Assembly: GCF_001942465.1 (NCBI RefSeq)
Contig: NZ_MKJY01000033.1
Coordinates: 1 to 64,000, forward strand
Direction: 5' to 3'
DNA length: 64,000 bases
Source of the DNA: Actinomadura sp. CNU-125
GTDB lineage: Bacteria > Actinomycetota > Actinomycetes > Streptosporangiales > Streptosporangiaceae
Shown here one piece after another: positions 1 through 9,013 of the stretch. Below the pieces are notes generated by a model. The model had not been told where the DNA came from. It saw only the letters and a program-made list of their open reading frames with translations, and searched no databases. How positions within the stretch are numbered: the stretch's first letter is position 1; every line of letters begins with the position of its first letter. Position numbers and translations under genes: made by a program.

Positions 1-514
1 CCGGACGGCCGCGCGCGTCCTCGCGCCGGGGCGCTGCGCGTGCTGGCGGCGGCCGTCCCGGACGAGCGGACGCGCACCCTCCGCGAGGCGGCGCGGACGG
101 CGGAACGCGGCGGGGACCGGCTGGAGCTGGCCCGGATCCTGGCCGACCTCGCCGCGTGCCACCGGATCGAGCGGCCCCGCCGCGCCCGCGAACTCGCCCG
201 GCGGGCCGGGGAACTGGCCGCCGAGTGCGGCGCGGCCGGGATCGGCGGCGACCGGGTCCGGCCGCCGCGACCGGACCCGGCGGCGCGCCGACGCCCGCGC
301 CGACCCGTTCACCGAGTTGAGCGACGCGGAACGCCGGGTCGCGGCGCTCGCCGCGGAGGGCTGGACCAACCGGCAGATCGCCAAGCGCCTGCACGTCACC
401 ACCAGCACGGTCGAGCAGCACCTGACCCGCGTCTACCGCAAACTGCGGATCAACCGCAGGACCGACCTTCCGCTGGACCTGGCCGGAATTCCGCCGCGCG
501 ACTTTCTCGCCTGA
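1..514 (+). CDS. LuxR-family transcriptional regulator, C-terminal part
   Basis: The 5' end lies outside the window. The last 65 residues form a LuxR/NarL helix-turn-helix: LSDAERRVAALAAEGWTNRQ, then IAKRLHVTTSTVEQHLTRVY and RKL, the standard recognition-helix pattern. The upstream part, rich in Arg and Ala with TPR-like helices (ARILADLAACHRIERPRRAR), reads in a different frame and must join near position 240, so one base is missing or extra there. The helical segment before the HTH suggests a large MalT/LAL-type regulator with an ATPase at its N-terminus, but that part is not visible. Its target is unknown; the next gene is secDF and there is no obvious functional link. Confidence 0.75.
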   Translation, partial: RTAARVLAPGRCACWRRPSRTSGRAPSARRRGRRNAAGTGWSWPGSWPTSPRATGSSGPAAPANSPGGPGNWPPSAARPGSAATGSGRRDRTRRRADARADPFTELSDAERRVAALAAEGWTNRQIAKRLHVTTSTVEQHLTRVYRKLRINRRTDLPLDLAGIPPRDFLA

Positions 515-584
515 TATCGCGGATTCACCGCCTCGCGGCGTTGGACGCCCTGACACGCTCGGGTGCGCCGGTTATTATTTCTTT

Positions 585-616
585 GCCCTCGTAGCCCAAT
601 TGGTAGAGGTACTGGC
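585..616 (+). other. tRNA-like 5' fragment
   Basis: The stretch GCCCTCGTAGCCCAATTGG followed by TAGAGGTACTGGC reads like the first 32 nt of a tRNA: a 7-nt acceptor strand, TA, a D-arm-like segment with GG in the loop, and the start of an anticodon stem. No anticodon, T-arm or matching acceptor 3' strand (CGAGGGC) follows; the sequence runs straight into the first membrane helix of secDF. The D-stem pairing is imperfect, so a chance resemblance cannot be excluded. It may be a truncated tRNA left by recombination or an assembly join. Confidence 0.3.
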
Positions 617-2858
617 GTTCGCCGTGCTCGCCGCATCGCTCTACTTCGCGCTGAAAGAACCGGCCCGGCTCGGCCTCGACCTGCGCGGCGGCACGCAGAT
701 CGTCCTTGAGGCGCAGGACACGCCGCAGGTCAAGGCGGACCGCGAGTCCACCGACCGGGCCCGCGAGGTCCTGCAGCGCCGGATCAACGCCCTCGGCGTC
801 GCCGAATCGTCGATCACCCGCTCCGGCGAGCGGCGGCTGATCGTCGAACTGCCGACGTGCAGGACCCGTCCGGCGCCGCCGAGGTCATCGGCCGCACCGC
901 CCAGCTCACCGTGCACCCGGTCCTGCCGCAGACCACCGGCGAACTGCAGAAGGGCCAGCAGCGGATCAACGACGAGAGCGGCCAGCCGATCATCATCGGA
1001 CCGGCGAAGCTCACCGGCGACCAGATCGGCGGCGCCGAGGCCGTCTACGACCCGCAGAACCTCAGCGGCTGGGCCGTCACCCTGGACTTCCGGGCGAACG
1101 GCGACGACATCTGGCAGAAGATGACCGCCGAGGCCGCCTGCAAGACCGGCGACGAGCGGCGCGCCGCGATCGTCCTGGACGGGCGCGTCATCTCCTCCCC
1201 GGGCGTCGTGCAGAGCGTCCCGTGCGGGGTCGGGATCAGCGGCGGATCCACCCAGATCACCGGCGACTTCACCCCCGACGAGGCCAAGGACCTTGCCGCG
1301 CTGATCCAGGGCGGCTCGCTGCCCGTCCCCGTCAAGATCATCGAGCAGCGGGTGATCGGCCCGACGCTGGGCGAGGAGGCCATCGACGCCAGCGCCCGGG
1401 CCGCGATCATCGGCATCGCGCTGACCGCCCTGTTCATCACCGCCGTGTACCGCATCGCCGGCTTCCTGTCGATCATCGCGCTCTGCGCGTACGCGCTGAT
1501 CTCCTACGCCGCGCTCGTCGCCATCGGCGCGACCCTCACCCTCCCCGGCCTCGCCGGGTTCGTCCTCGCCATCGGCATGGCCATCGACGCGAACGTCCTG
1601 GCGTTCGAACGGGCCAGAGAGGAACGCGGCATCCGCCCCGGGGCGACCTCCGCGGCTGGCCCTGGCGACCGGCTTCGACAAGGCGTGGTCGGCGATCGCC
1701 GACTCCCAGATCACGACCCTGCTGGCCGCCGCGCTGCTGTTCTTCCTCGCGTCCGGCCCGGTGAAGGGCTTCGGTGTCACCCTCAGCATCGGCGTCATCG
1801 CCTCGCTGATCTCCGCGATGCTGCTCAGCCGGGTGCTGACCGAAGTCGCCGCCACCTGGATGCCGCGGGTGATGAAGTCGCGCGCCGGCGGCCTCAGCGG
1901 ACCCGGCCGCATCCGCCGCTGGCTGGAGAACAGCGGACCCGACCTGATGAAGCGCCGCAAGCTCTGGCTCGGGATCTCCGGACTCGCCGTCGTCCTCGCC
2001 GTCACCGGCATCGCCACCCGCGGCCTGAACTTCGGCGTCGAGTTCACCGGCGGCCGCATCGTCGAGTACTCCACGACCAAGCCGGTCGACATCGACGTCG
2101 CGCGCTCGGCCGTCTCCGACGCCGGGTTCCCCCGCGCGATCGTCCAGACGTCGGGCGACCAGGACATCTCCGTCCGCACCAGCGACCTCACCAACGAGGA
2201 CGTCGAGAAGATCCAGAAGTCGCTCGCGGAGGAGGGCGGCGGCGCCACCAAGCAGCGCGACGAGCTGATCGGACCGAGCCTCGGGGACGAGCTGCGGCAG
2301 AAGGCGCTGATCGCGCTCGGTGTCGCGCTGCTCGTCCAGCTCGCCTACCTGACCATCAGGTTCCGCTGGACGTTCGGTGCCGGTGCCGTCCTCGCGATGT
2401 TCCACGACGTGCTGATCGTCGTCGGCGTCTTCGCGTGGCTCGGCAAACCCATCGACGGCGTGTTCCTCGCCGCCCTGCTCACCGTCATCGGATACTCGGT
2501 CAACGACTCCGTCGTCGTGTTCGACCGCGTGCGCGAACTGTGGGGCGCCAACCCGAAGAAACCGTTCGCCGAGATCGCGAACCAGGGCGTCCTGCAGACG
2601 ATCCCGCGGACCATCAACACCGGCATGGGCGCCCTGTTCATCCTCGCGGCGCTCGCCGTCCTCGGCGGCGACTCGCTCACCGACTTCGCGATCGCGCTGC
2701 TGATCGGCATCGTCGTCGGCACGTACTCCAGCGTGTTCACCGGGACGCCGCTGGCGGTCGTGTTCGAACGGTACGCCAAGTCTCCGCCGCCGCACGCGAA
2801 GACGAAGTCCCGCCCGTCCCGTCCCCGCTCGTCGGGCGACTCGGGCGCCGTCGTCTGA
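600..2858 (+). CDS. secDF: Fused protein translocase SecDF
   Basis: Membrane subunit that uses the proton gradient to help pull secreted proteins out of the Sec channel. SecD motifs are present: RLGLDLRGGTQIVLE near the N-terminus, the periplasmic P1 domain, and GFVLAIGMAIDANVLAFERA in TM4. SecD runs without a stop into SecF (LNFGVEFTGGRIVEY, then TVIGYSVNDSVVVFDRVREL), giving about 750 residues and 12 helices, the size of fused SecDF. Streptomyces carry such a fused copy besides separate secD and secF. Two frame breaks occur: near 853 (one G restored gives LPDVQDP) and near 1655. The only start in frame is a TTG at 600 without a Shine-Dalgarno sequence, and the usual cytoplasmic N-terminus before TM1 is missing, so the 5' end is suspect. 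Confidence 0.85.
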
Positions 2859-2866
2859 CGGCCCGC

Positions 2867-2900
2867 GTGCCGCCGGTGCCCGCGAAGGGCCCGGCGGCAC
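2867..2900. terminator. Bidirectional hairpin between secDF and the DUF4190 array
   Basis: GTGCCGCCGG at 2867-2876 pairs with CCGGCGGCAC at 2891-2900, and the inner GCCC/GGGC continues the stem with one bulged T around a GCGAA loop. It lies between two convergent genes and has no T-run, as is usual for actinobacterial terminators. Confidence 0.6.
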
Positions 2901-2909
2901 GCCCCGTCC

Positions 2910-3992
2910 CTACTTCCGCACGATCGACTTCTTCAGCGGCGTGCCGCCCGGTAGGCCGACGAGGCAGACGGTCTCCCGCTGCCGCTCCCAGCTCGAAGAG
3001 GTCGGCATGAGGGGGACGACGGCGTACTCGCGGCCCGGCACTTCATTGATCGAGTCCCAGAGCCGTGCCTCACAGCCCTTCCCCGACTTCTCGGCGATGT
3101 ACTCGTCGCTGGGAATCCAGTCGGGATCGCCGTCCTGGTACGGGACGTCGAAGGTCGCGTACACCTGGTACAGATGCGGTTCCGTGCAGGGAGCGGTCTT
3201 CACCGAGTCGAAAAGCCACCTGTGCACGTCGTCTTCCGGCCGATTTTCGACGCACATGCCGATCCGCAGGTCCCGGTACGACGTCCGACCTTTCTCGAGC
3301 GTCTCGGCGAGCGGCGACTGGAGGACCCCGGCGCCGGTGTAGTGCACCGAGCAGGAGACGCTGCCGGCATTCTCCGAGCCCGGCTCCAACACGTGGACGT
3401 ACACGTCGAGATCCTCAAAGAAGGTGCTCGTCGCAAGATGTGTCGCCTTCTCGCTGCACAAGGCTTCGGCCGTCTCGCGTGAGGGCGCAGGTTCTGCGGA
3501 CGTCCCCGCCGCGCCGACCGGTACCAGTGCGACGACCTCCCCTCGGTGCGAGGCGTTGCACGGACGTGCGTCCACGAGGGCGGTCCGCACTTCGTTTCCG
3601 AACCAGGTGTAGCAGTCGCCCGCCTCCAACGTCGAGAGGTGGACTTTCTCCGCTTGCGTAGTGGTATCGGACGAGCTGTTGTCGGCGGGGGAGACCGTCA
3701 CGATCAGCACGACGACGGCCGTCCAGGCCATGGCCCAGGCGAGGGCCGCGGCCAGCCCGCCGATGGCGAGGCCCCGGCCTCTGCGCGTCCGGACGAGCGC
3801 GGCGACGCCGAACGCGATCGCGACGGGGACGATCCCGAGCAGGCCGGTGACGAGCGCGGTGATCGCGAGCCGGTTCGCGCGCGGTGGCCCCGCGGCGTCC
3901 GGAGCGCCGGCGTCCAGGGCCTCGTGGACGGTCTCGCGGGTGCTCTGTACGGGGGATTCGTCAACGCTATCAGCGTCTGGTGGCGTGGTCAC
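2910..3992 (-). CDS. DUF4190/septum-formation-family membrane protein, paralogue 1
   Basis: 360 residues. An acidic cytoplasmic N-terminus is followed by a DUF4190 hairpin of two helices (about residues 45-105; ALVTGLLGIVPVAIAFGVAA, then a Gly/Arg-rich turn and a second helix) and an extracytoplasmic domain. That domain contains two similar halves, each with four cysteines: GDC, PC, C, C in the first (LEAGDCYTWF, DARPCNASHRGEV) and the same order in the second (IGMCVE, TAPCTEPHLYQVYATF). It ends VGLPGGTPLKKSIV. These match the septum-formation (Septum_form) family by pattern; the molecular role is unknown. The GTG at 3992 is chosen because the same GTGACC start and spacing to a -10 box recur in three paralogues. 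It is the last of five tandem copies and has its own promoter. Confidence 0.75.
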   Translation of the reverse strand: MTTPPDADSVDESPVQSTRETVHEALDAGAPDAAGPPRANRLAITALVTGLLGIVPVAIAFGVAALVRTRRGRGLAIGGLAAALAWAMAWTAVVVLIVTVSPADNSSSDTTTQAEKVHLSTLEAGDCYTWFGNEVRTALVDARPCNASHRGEVVALVPVGAAGTSAEPAPSRETAEALCSEKATHLATSTFFEDLDVYVHVLEPGSENAGSVSCSVHYTGAGVLQSPLAETLEKGRTSYRDLRIGMCVENRPEDDVHRWLFDSVKTAPCTEPHLYQVYATFDVPYQDGDPDWIPSDEYIAEKSGKGCEARLWDSINEVPGREYAVVPLMPTSSSWERQRETVCLVGLPGGTPLKKSIVRK

Positions 3993-4053
3993 CGGAGCGA
4001 CAATAATGATCTTCTATAACAAGAGGCGCATTTCTGTCGTATGACGCCGAAAC
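3993..4053 (-). promoter_or_regulatory. Leaderless promoter with upstream palindrome, paralogue 1
   Basis: On the minus strand the -10 box TATTGT (4005-4000) lies 7 nt before the GTG, preceded by the conserved AAGATCATTA. A degenerate inverted repeat TTTC...GAAA (4031-4052) is centred about 50 bp upstream, the position occupied by better palindromes in paralogues 3 and 4. Confidence 0.5.
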
Positions 4054-4080
4054 GTAACCAAATCCGGCGGCTTCCTGTCC

Positions 4081-5227
4081 TTACCCGGAGACGATCGACT
4101 TCTTCAGCCGCGTGCCGCCCGGCAGGCCCACGAGGCAGGTCGTCTCCCGGTCGGAGTTCCATGCCTGCGAGCTCGGCGGGAGGTAAGCGATCTCGTACTC
4201 GACGCCCGGCACCTCGTCGATCGCGTCCCAGAACCGGTCGTCGCAGCCGTTCCTGGACACCTTGTCGATGTACTCCTGGTCGGGGATGATCGAGGGATCC
4301 CCGTCCTGGTAGGGGACGTCGAAGTTCGCGTACACCTGGTAGAGGTGCGGCTCGGTGCAGGGCACCGTCCGCACGTACCTGGCGATCCAGGACCCGCCAT
4401 ATCCCCCGTCGAGGTCCTTGACGCACTCGCCGACCCCTAGGTAGATGTTCTCCTTCAACGCGTCGTCCAGGGTGTCCGCCAGCCGGGTGTCGAGCGTCCC
4501 GGCGCCGAGGTAGTGCATCGCGCACGACGTGCGGGTCGTCCTCACCGAGGGTCTCCGGCGCGTGCACGTACATCTTGAGGTCGGCGAAATAGCGGCTCTT
4601 GGAGAGGTAGGCGCTCCTGTCCCGGCAGATCGCGTTCTCGTCCTGGCCGAAGGCGCCGAACGCCATCCGGGCGATGACCTCGCCCCGGTGCGGCTCGGTG
4701 CAGGGCACCGCCTCCACGAGCGCGAGCCGGACCTCGTCCGGCGCGAAACCGGTGTAGCAGTCGCCCTCGCGGAGCGTCGCGATGTGGACCTTGCCTCCGT
4801 CCGTGACCTGGCCGGACGCGTTCCGGTCGACGGAGTACGTCGACACCGCGACGGTCGCCGCCACGACGATGACCGCGCCCCACACGAGCGAGGCGGCCAG
4901 CCCGCCGATGGCGAGCCCCCGTCCCTTGTGCGCCCGGCGCCGCACCTGGACGAGCGCCGCGATGCCGAGCCCGATCGCGACCGGGACGAGCCCGAGCAGC
5001 CCCGTGACCAGGGCGGTGACCGCGAGCGGGCTCGTCGGCGGCCGTTGCGGCCCGAAGGGCCCCGGCGCGGGCGGGGGAGGAGGCCCCCAGGCGGCCGCGG
5101 CGGGCGGCGGCGGGACGGAGACGGGCGGTCCGGTGTCTTCGGCGCGCGGGGCGTCCGGCAGCGCCCAGACGGTCGGGGCGGCTTCGGACGTCTGCGGGGG
5201 AGGGGTTTCCATGTCGTCGGTGCTCAT
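4081..5227 (-). CDS. DUF4190/septum-formation-family membrane protein, paralogue 2
   Basis: About 380 residues. It has a Pro-rich cytoplasmic N-terminus (VSVPPPPAAAAWGPPPPPAP), the DUF4190 double helix (VTALVTGLLGLVPVAIGLGI) and a two-repeat eight-cysteine ectodomain with GDCYTGF, VPCTEPHRGEV, GECVKD and VPCTEPHLYQVYANFDVP, ending GLPGGTRLKKSIVSG. The reading frame breaks near 4530, between EDDPHV and the segment with SCAMHYLGAGTL; one indel restores a continuous paralogue. Unlike its sisters it lacks the GTG/-10/palindrome block: its ATG lies just beyond the stop codon of paralogue 3, so it is probably translated from the same transcript. Its C-terminal half is closest to paralogue 1 by eye. 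Confidence 0.75.
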
Positions 5228-5231
5228 GCCG

Positions 5232-6471
5232 TCAGCCCGTGACGATCGACTTCTTCAGAGGGGTGCCGTCCATCAAGCCGACGAAGCACACCACGCCGCG
5301 GCTGATGCTCCAGGAGAATTCGGTCGGGACGATCCACGTGATCTCGTAATCGAGCTGCGGCGCGTTCCTGAGCGCCGCGTCGAATCGCCTGTCGCACTGC
5401 TGCTCCCCCTGCTTGTCGAGGAACGTCTGTGAGGGGGCCTTGCCGGAGCCCGCCGCGTTCTTGGGGATGTCGAACTCGGCGTACACCTGGTACCGGTGCG
5501 GGGCGTTGCAGGGGAGGAGCTTCACGGCCCCGGTGACCAGGGATTCCTCGCCGTCCTCCTCGATCTCCGCGAGGCAGTCGCCGATCGTCAGCTCGCCGTA
5601 GGTCCGCCGGTCGGCGTCCACCGTGTCGGCCAGCGGGACGTCGAGCGTGCCGGACGCGGTGTAATGCATGGCGCAGACGACCTCCCCGTTCTCGTCGGCC
5701 GAGGTCAAGCCGCCTGGCTCGGGCAGGTACACGTACGGGTAGAGATCGGCGTAGAAGCGGCTCTTGCTCACCCACTCGGTCTCGCCCTGGCAGTACAGGT
5801 CGGCCCGCTCGAACATGGTGCCGGAGCCGAAGTCCTCGACCGGCCCGACCGGCAGGCGCGCGGTGATCTCGCCCCGGTGGGGTTCGTCGCACGGCACCGC
5901 CTCCACGAGCATCACCTCCTCGGCGTCCGGTGCGAACCCGGTGTAGCAGTCGCCCTTCTTCAGCGCCGCGAAGTGGACCCTGCCCCCGTCCGTGATCGCG
6001 CCCGACGCGTCCCGCTCGACGCTGAACTCCGACACGACCGCGCCGCCCGCCGCGACGATCCCGATCGTGCTCCAGACCCGCCGCGACGAGGCCGCCGATC
6101 GCGAGGTTCCGGCCCCGGTGCGTCCGGCGTCGCGCCTGCACGAGCCCGGCGATGCCGAACCCGATCGCGACGGGGACGAGTCCGAGAAGCCCGGTGACCA
6201 GCGCGACGATCGAGTGCGGGCTCGTCTTCGACGGCTCGGCGAGCGGCGGTGGCCCGGGCATCGGGCCACCGAACGGCCCCGGCGGGACGGCTCCGGGCGG
6301 CGGGGGCGGGAACGCGCCCCCGGCGTGCGCCGGGGGTGCCGCGAAGGCTGCCGGCGGGGCGTCCCCGGTCGAGGCGGAGCCCGGTTGTGCCCAGACGGTC
6401 GCCGGGTCCGAGGCGGGCGTCTCGGGATGAGCGTCCGGGAGGCGATCGTCAGCGTTCGGTGGCATGGTCAC
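5232..6471 (-). CDS. DUF4190/septum-formation-family membrane protein, paralogue 3
   Basis: About 412 residues with a long Pro/Gly/Ala-rich N-terminus (about 80 residues), the DUF4190 hairpin (SIVALVTGLLGLVPVAIGFG) and the eight-cysteine ectodomain: KKGDCYTGFAPD, AVPCDEPHRGEI, LYCQGE, VVCAMHY, IGDCLAE, LPCNAPHRYQVYAEFD, QQCDRR, VVCFVGLMDGTPLKKSIV. The frame breaks near 6085, inside the second membrane helix (LAIGGLVAA then WSTIGIVAAGG); one base rebuilds it. The start is GTG 6471 (GTGACCATGCCACCG); an ATG two codons later is an alternative. It is the first gene of a probable two-gene unit with paralogue 2 and has the clearest upstream palindrome of the array. Confidence 0.75.
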
Positions 6472-6533
6472 GGCGCAGGACCGTAATGATCTTGCATAAC
6501 GAATCACGCAGTTTCGGCACTTACTGCCGAAAC
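6472..6533 (-). promoter_or_regulatory. Leaderless promoter with perfect palindrome, paralogue 3
   Basis: Minus-strand -10 box TACGGT (6485-6480) lies 8 nt before the GTG, with ATGCAAGATCATTA overlapping its upstream edge. A perfect inverted repeat GTTTCGGCA-N5-TGCCGAAAC occupies 6511-6533, centred 51 bp upstream of the start. A site upstream of -35 fits an activator better than a repressor. Confidence 0.6.
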
Positions 6534-6552
6534 ATGACCGGTACCGGACACC

Positions 6553-7662
6553 TCACCCGGGCATCAGGGAGCCTTCGAGCCCCGGGCCATTGGCGCCCAG
6601 GTAGCAGACGACGGTCAGTATGCCGATCTCCCAGTCCTCCGGAGCCGGCCACCTGGCGCCGATCGACACCCCCGCCTTCGGGGGAACCCTTTTGAAGATC
6701 CTCCGGGCCTCCGCGATGCATCTGCGTTCCGTCCCAAGGCGAAGAAGTTCGTCGGCGGGACGGGGCGGAAGGGTGCCCGGAGCGTAGGTGCCGCCCAGGG
6801 AGATCTCGTAGGTGGCGAACACCTCGGACCAGTGAGGTTCGCCGCACGGCACGGTCGGGATGATGTCGTCGACGGTCGTCAGCCTGCTGACGCACGTTCC
6901 CGGGGTCAGTTCCTGGTACGTCTTCAGAGAGGTGTCCACCGTTTCGACCAACGGAGTGGTGAGCTCGCCGCCCGCGCGATGTATTGCGCAGATGACGTCT
7001 CCCTCCCGAGGCGTCGGGAGTCCGATGTACGGCTCGAGTTGAGTGCGCACACGGCTTTTGCGGAGATATGTGGACCTTCCCCTGCACAGGGTGAACGCCG
7101 CGTCGATCCCGTCCGGGGAGGCCTGGGGGGCACGCGCGATGACCTCGCCGGTGTGGGCTTCGGTGCAGGGAACGGCCCGCACCGGCCCGGGGCGGGCGAT
7201 CTTCGTGGCGTAGTCGTACCGGTACCCGGTGAAGCAGTCGCCTTCGCGCAGTTCCGAGAACGGGGCCTCGCCGCCGACGGTGATCGTTCCCGTCGCGTCC
7301 CGTTCGAGCGTGGAGCCGGACGCGACGAGGACCACCGCGAGCGTCCCCGCGATCGTCCAGGCGAGGGACGCGGCCAGGCCGCCGAAGGCGAGGGCCCGGC
7401 CCTTCTCCGTGCCCCGCCGGAGCCGGACGAGCGCGGTGGCGGCGAACGCGATCGCTACCGGGGCGAGGCCGATGAGCCCGGTGACCAGCGCGGCGACGGC
7501 CGTCCGGTCCGTGCGGCGCGGGTCTGCGGACGGCGGCGGGGCCGGGGCTCCCGGCGCGGCGGCGCCGGGCACGCCGGACGGTTCCGCGGGCGGGACGTCC
7601 GGCGGCGCCCACTCCCGCGCGGGGTTCGAGGCGACGTCGTCGGCGTTCGGTGGCGTGGTCAC
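6553..7662 (-). CDS. DUF4190/septum-formation-family membrane protein, paralogue 4
   Basis: 369 residues, intact. Short Pro/Ala-rich N-terminus, DUF4190 hairpin (VAALVTGLIGLAPVAIAFAA), then the ectodomain with EGDCFTGYRYD, AVPCTEAHTGEVIARAP, TLCRGR, VICAIHRAGGEL, PGTCVSRL, TVPCGEPHWSEVFATYEI, RRCIAE and VVCYLG: eight cysteines in the same order as its sisters. The C-terminus is LEGSLMPG, a different ending from the LKKSIV type of paralogues 1-3 and closest to paralogue 5. The GTG start has no in-frame ATG nearby, which is the best evidence that GTG is the shared start of the family here. It is separated from both neighbours by its own promoter block. Confidence 0.8.
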   Translation of the reverse strand: MTTPPNADDVASNPAREWAPPDVPPAEPSGVPGAAAPGAPAPPPSADPRRTDRTAVAALVTGLIGLAPVAIAFAATALVRLRRGTEKGRALAFGGLAASLAWTIAGTLAVVLVASGSTLERDATGTITVGGEAPFSELREGDCFTGYRYDYATKIARPGPVRAVPCTEAHTGEVIARAPQASPDGIDAAFTLCRGRSTYLRKSRVRTQLEPYIGLPTPREGDVICAIHRAGGELTTPLVETVDTSLKTYQELTPGTCVSRLTTVDDIIPTVPCGEPHWSEVFATYEISLGGTYAPGTLPPRPADELLRLGTERRCIAEARRIFKRVPPKAGVSIGARWPAPEDWEIGILTVVCYLGANGPGLEGSLMPG

Positions 7663-7724
7663 GGCGCAGGAATGTAATGATCTTGCATAACGAACCGTGC
7701 ACTTTCGGCACCTGTCGCCGAACC
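7663..7724 (-). promoter_or_regulatory. Leaderless promoter with palindrome, paralogue 4
   Basis: Minus-strand -10 box TACATT (7676-7671) lies 8 nt before GTG 7662 and is preceded by CGTTATGCAAGATCATTA, almost identical to paralogue 3. The inverted repeat TTCGGC-N7-GCCGAA (7704-7722) is centred 51 bp upstream of the start. Confidence 0.55.
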
Positions 7725-7744
7725 GTGATCGCCGGGGGCGCCCG

Positions 7745-9013
7745 TCACCTCGGGACGAGCGAGCCTCTCAGGTCCCGGCCCTTCGCGGTGAGCATGCACA
7801 CGGCCGTCCGGATCCCGCTCTCCCAGTCGTTGGGGGAGGGCGGTATCGCGAAGAGTTCGAGTCCGGCGCGCGGGGGGCGGGCGAAGATCGCGGCGAGTCG
7901 TGCTTCGCACTTGTCGAGCACCTGTGGAGTGAGGGCGTCCATGCCCGGATACCGCGGGTATTCGAGGGGGTCGTCCTCCACCTTCGGGCTGATCTTGTAC
8001 GTGGCGAAGACCTCGGCGAAATGCGGCTTTCTGCAGGAGACCGGTGAGATGACCGGGTGTGTCTCCCGCGCCCAGGTCTTGAGGCAGTGTCCGCGCTTGA
8101 GTTGCTCGTAGGTGTACAGCTTGGTGTTCACCGAGTCGGCCAGTGGGCCCTCGATCGCGCCACCGTCGTGGTGCAGGGCGCAGGTGATCTGCCGGTTGCC
8201 CGCGTTCCAGGCGGCCGACTTCGGCCACTCGTAGTAGGGCTTGAGGTTCGGATACAGGGGGCTCTTGCGGAGCCTGGCGGATTCGGTTCCGCATACGACG
8301 TGCGTCGCGTTCTCGGTGCGATCGTCGCCCGGGTAGGGGCCGTCGGGCAGTGCCGACCGCGTGACGATCTCGCCCGTGTGGGGTTCGGCGCACGGCACCG
8401 CGTCGACGATCCGGAGCGGCTTGGTGGGGTTGTAACCGGTGAAGCAGTCGCCCTTGCGGAGGGTCGTGAACAGGGCCTTGCCGCCCTTGGAGATCGCGCC
8501 CGACTCGTCGCGCTCGACCGAGAACACCGATTCGAGGACGGCGGGGACGAGCATGCCGATGGCCACGGACCAGGCGGCCGAGGCGGCGATGCCCACGATG
8601 GCGAAGCCCTTGCCCTTCCGGGTCTTGCGCCGCCGGTGGACGAGCGCGGCGATGCCGAATCCGAGCGCGAGGGGGATCAGGCCGAAGAGGCCGGTGAGCA
8701 GGGCGGTGACCGCGAGCCCGCTCGTCCGCGGCGGCTCGTCCGGCGGCCGCGGGGCGGGCGCCACGGGCGGAGGCGGGAGGGAGCCCGCCTGCGGGAAGGC
8801 CGTGCCCGGACGGCCGAAGGGAGGCGCGGCGTCCACCTCCGGGAGGTCGGAGAAGGGGATCGCGCCGGTGCCGGGCGGGTCGGTGAAGGGGACGGCTCCC
8901 GTCGGAGCCGGGGGAGCGGCGTTCATCTCGGGCAGGTCCGAGAAGGGGACGGCGCCCGGTGGCGGCCAGGCGTGGTGGTCGTCGGCGCCGGGGGCGTCCG
9001 GTGGCATGGTCAC
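7745..9013 (-). CDS. DUF4190/septum-formation-family membrane protein, paralogue 5
   Basis: About 422 residues, intact, and the transcriptionally first copy. The N-terminal 100 residues contain near-repeats of an acidic Pro-rich unit (AVPFSDLPEMNAAPP, AVPFTDPPG, AIPFSDLPEVDAAPP). The DUF4190 hairpin follows (VTALLTGLFGLIPLALGFGI), then the ectodomain: KGDCFTGYNP, AVPCAEPHTGEIVTRS, VVCGTE, ITCALHHDGGAI, RGHCLKTW, PVSCRKPHFAEVFATYKI, DKCEARL, AVCMLTAKG, ending LRGSLVPR. The repeat unit is absent from the other copies. The start is taken at GTG 9013 by analogy; ATG 9007 is equally in frame. It sits downstream of the GH15 gene but is separated from it by a strong terminator. Confidence 0.8.
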   Translation of the reverse strand: MTMPPDAPGADDHHAWPPPGAVPFSDLPEMNAAPPAPTGAVPFTDPPGTGAIPFSDLPEVDAAPPFGRPGTAFPQAGSLPPPPVAPAPRPPDEPPRTSGLAVTALLTGLFGLIPLALGFGIAALVHRRRKTRKGKGFAIVGIAASAAWSVAIGMLVPAVLESVFSVERDESGAISKGGKALFTTLRKGDCFTGYNPTKPLRIVDAVPCAEPHTGEIVTRSALPDGPYPGDDRTENATHVVCGTESARLRKSPLYPNLKPYYEWPKSAAWNAGNRQITCALHHDGGAIEGPLADSVNTKLYTYEQLKRGHCLKTWARETHPVISPVSCRKPHFAEVFATYKISPKVEDDPLEYPRYPGMDALTPQVLDKCEARLAAIFARPPRAGLELFAIPPSPNDWESGIRTAVCMLTAKGRDLRGSLVPR

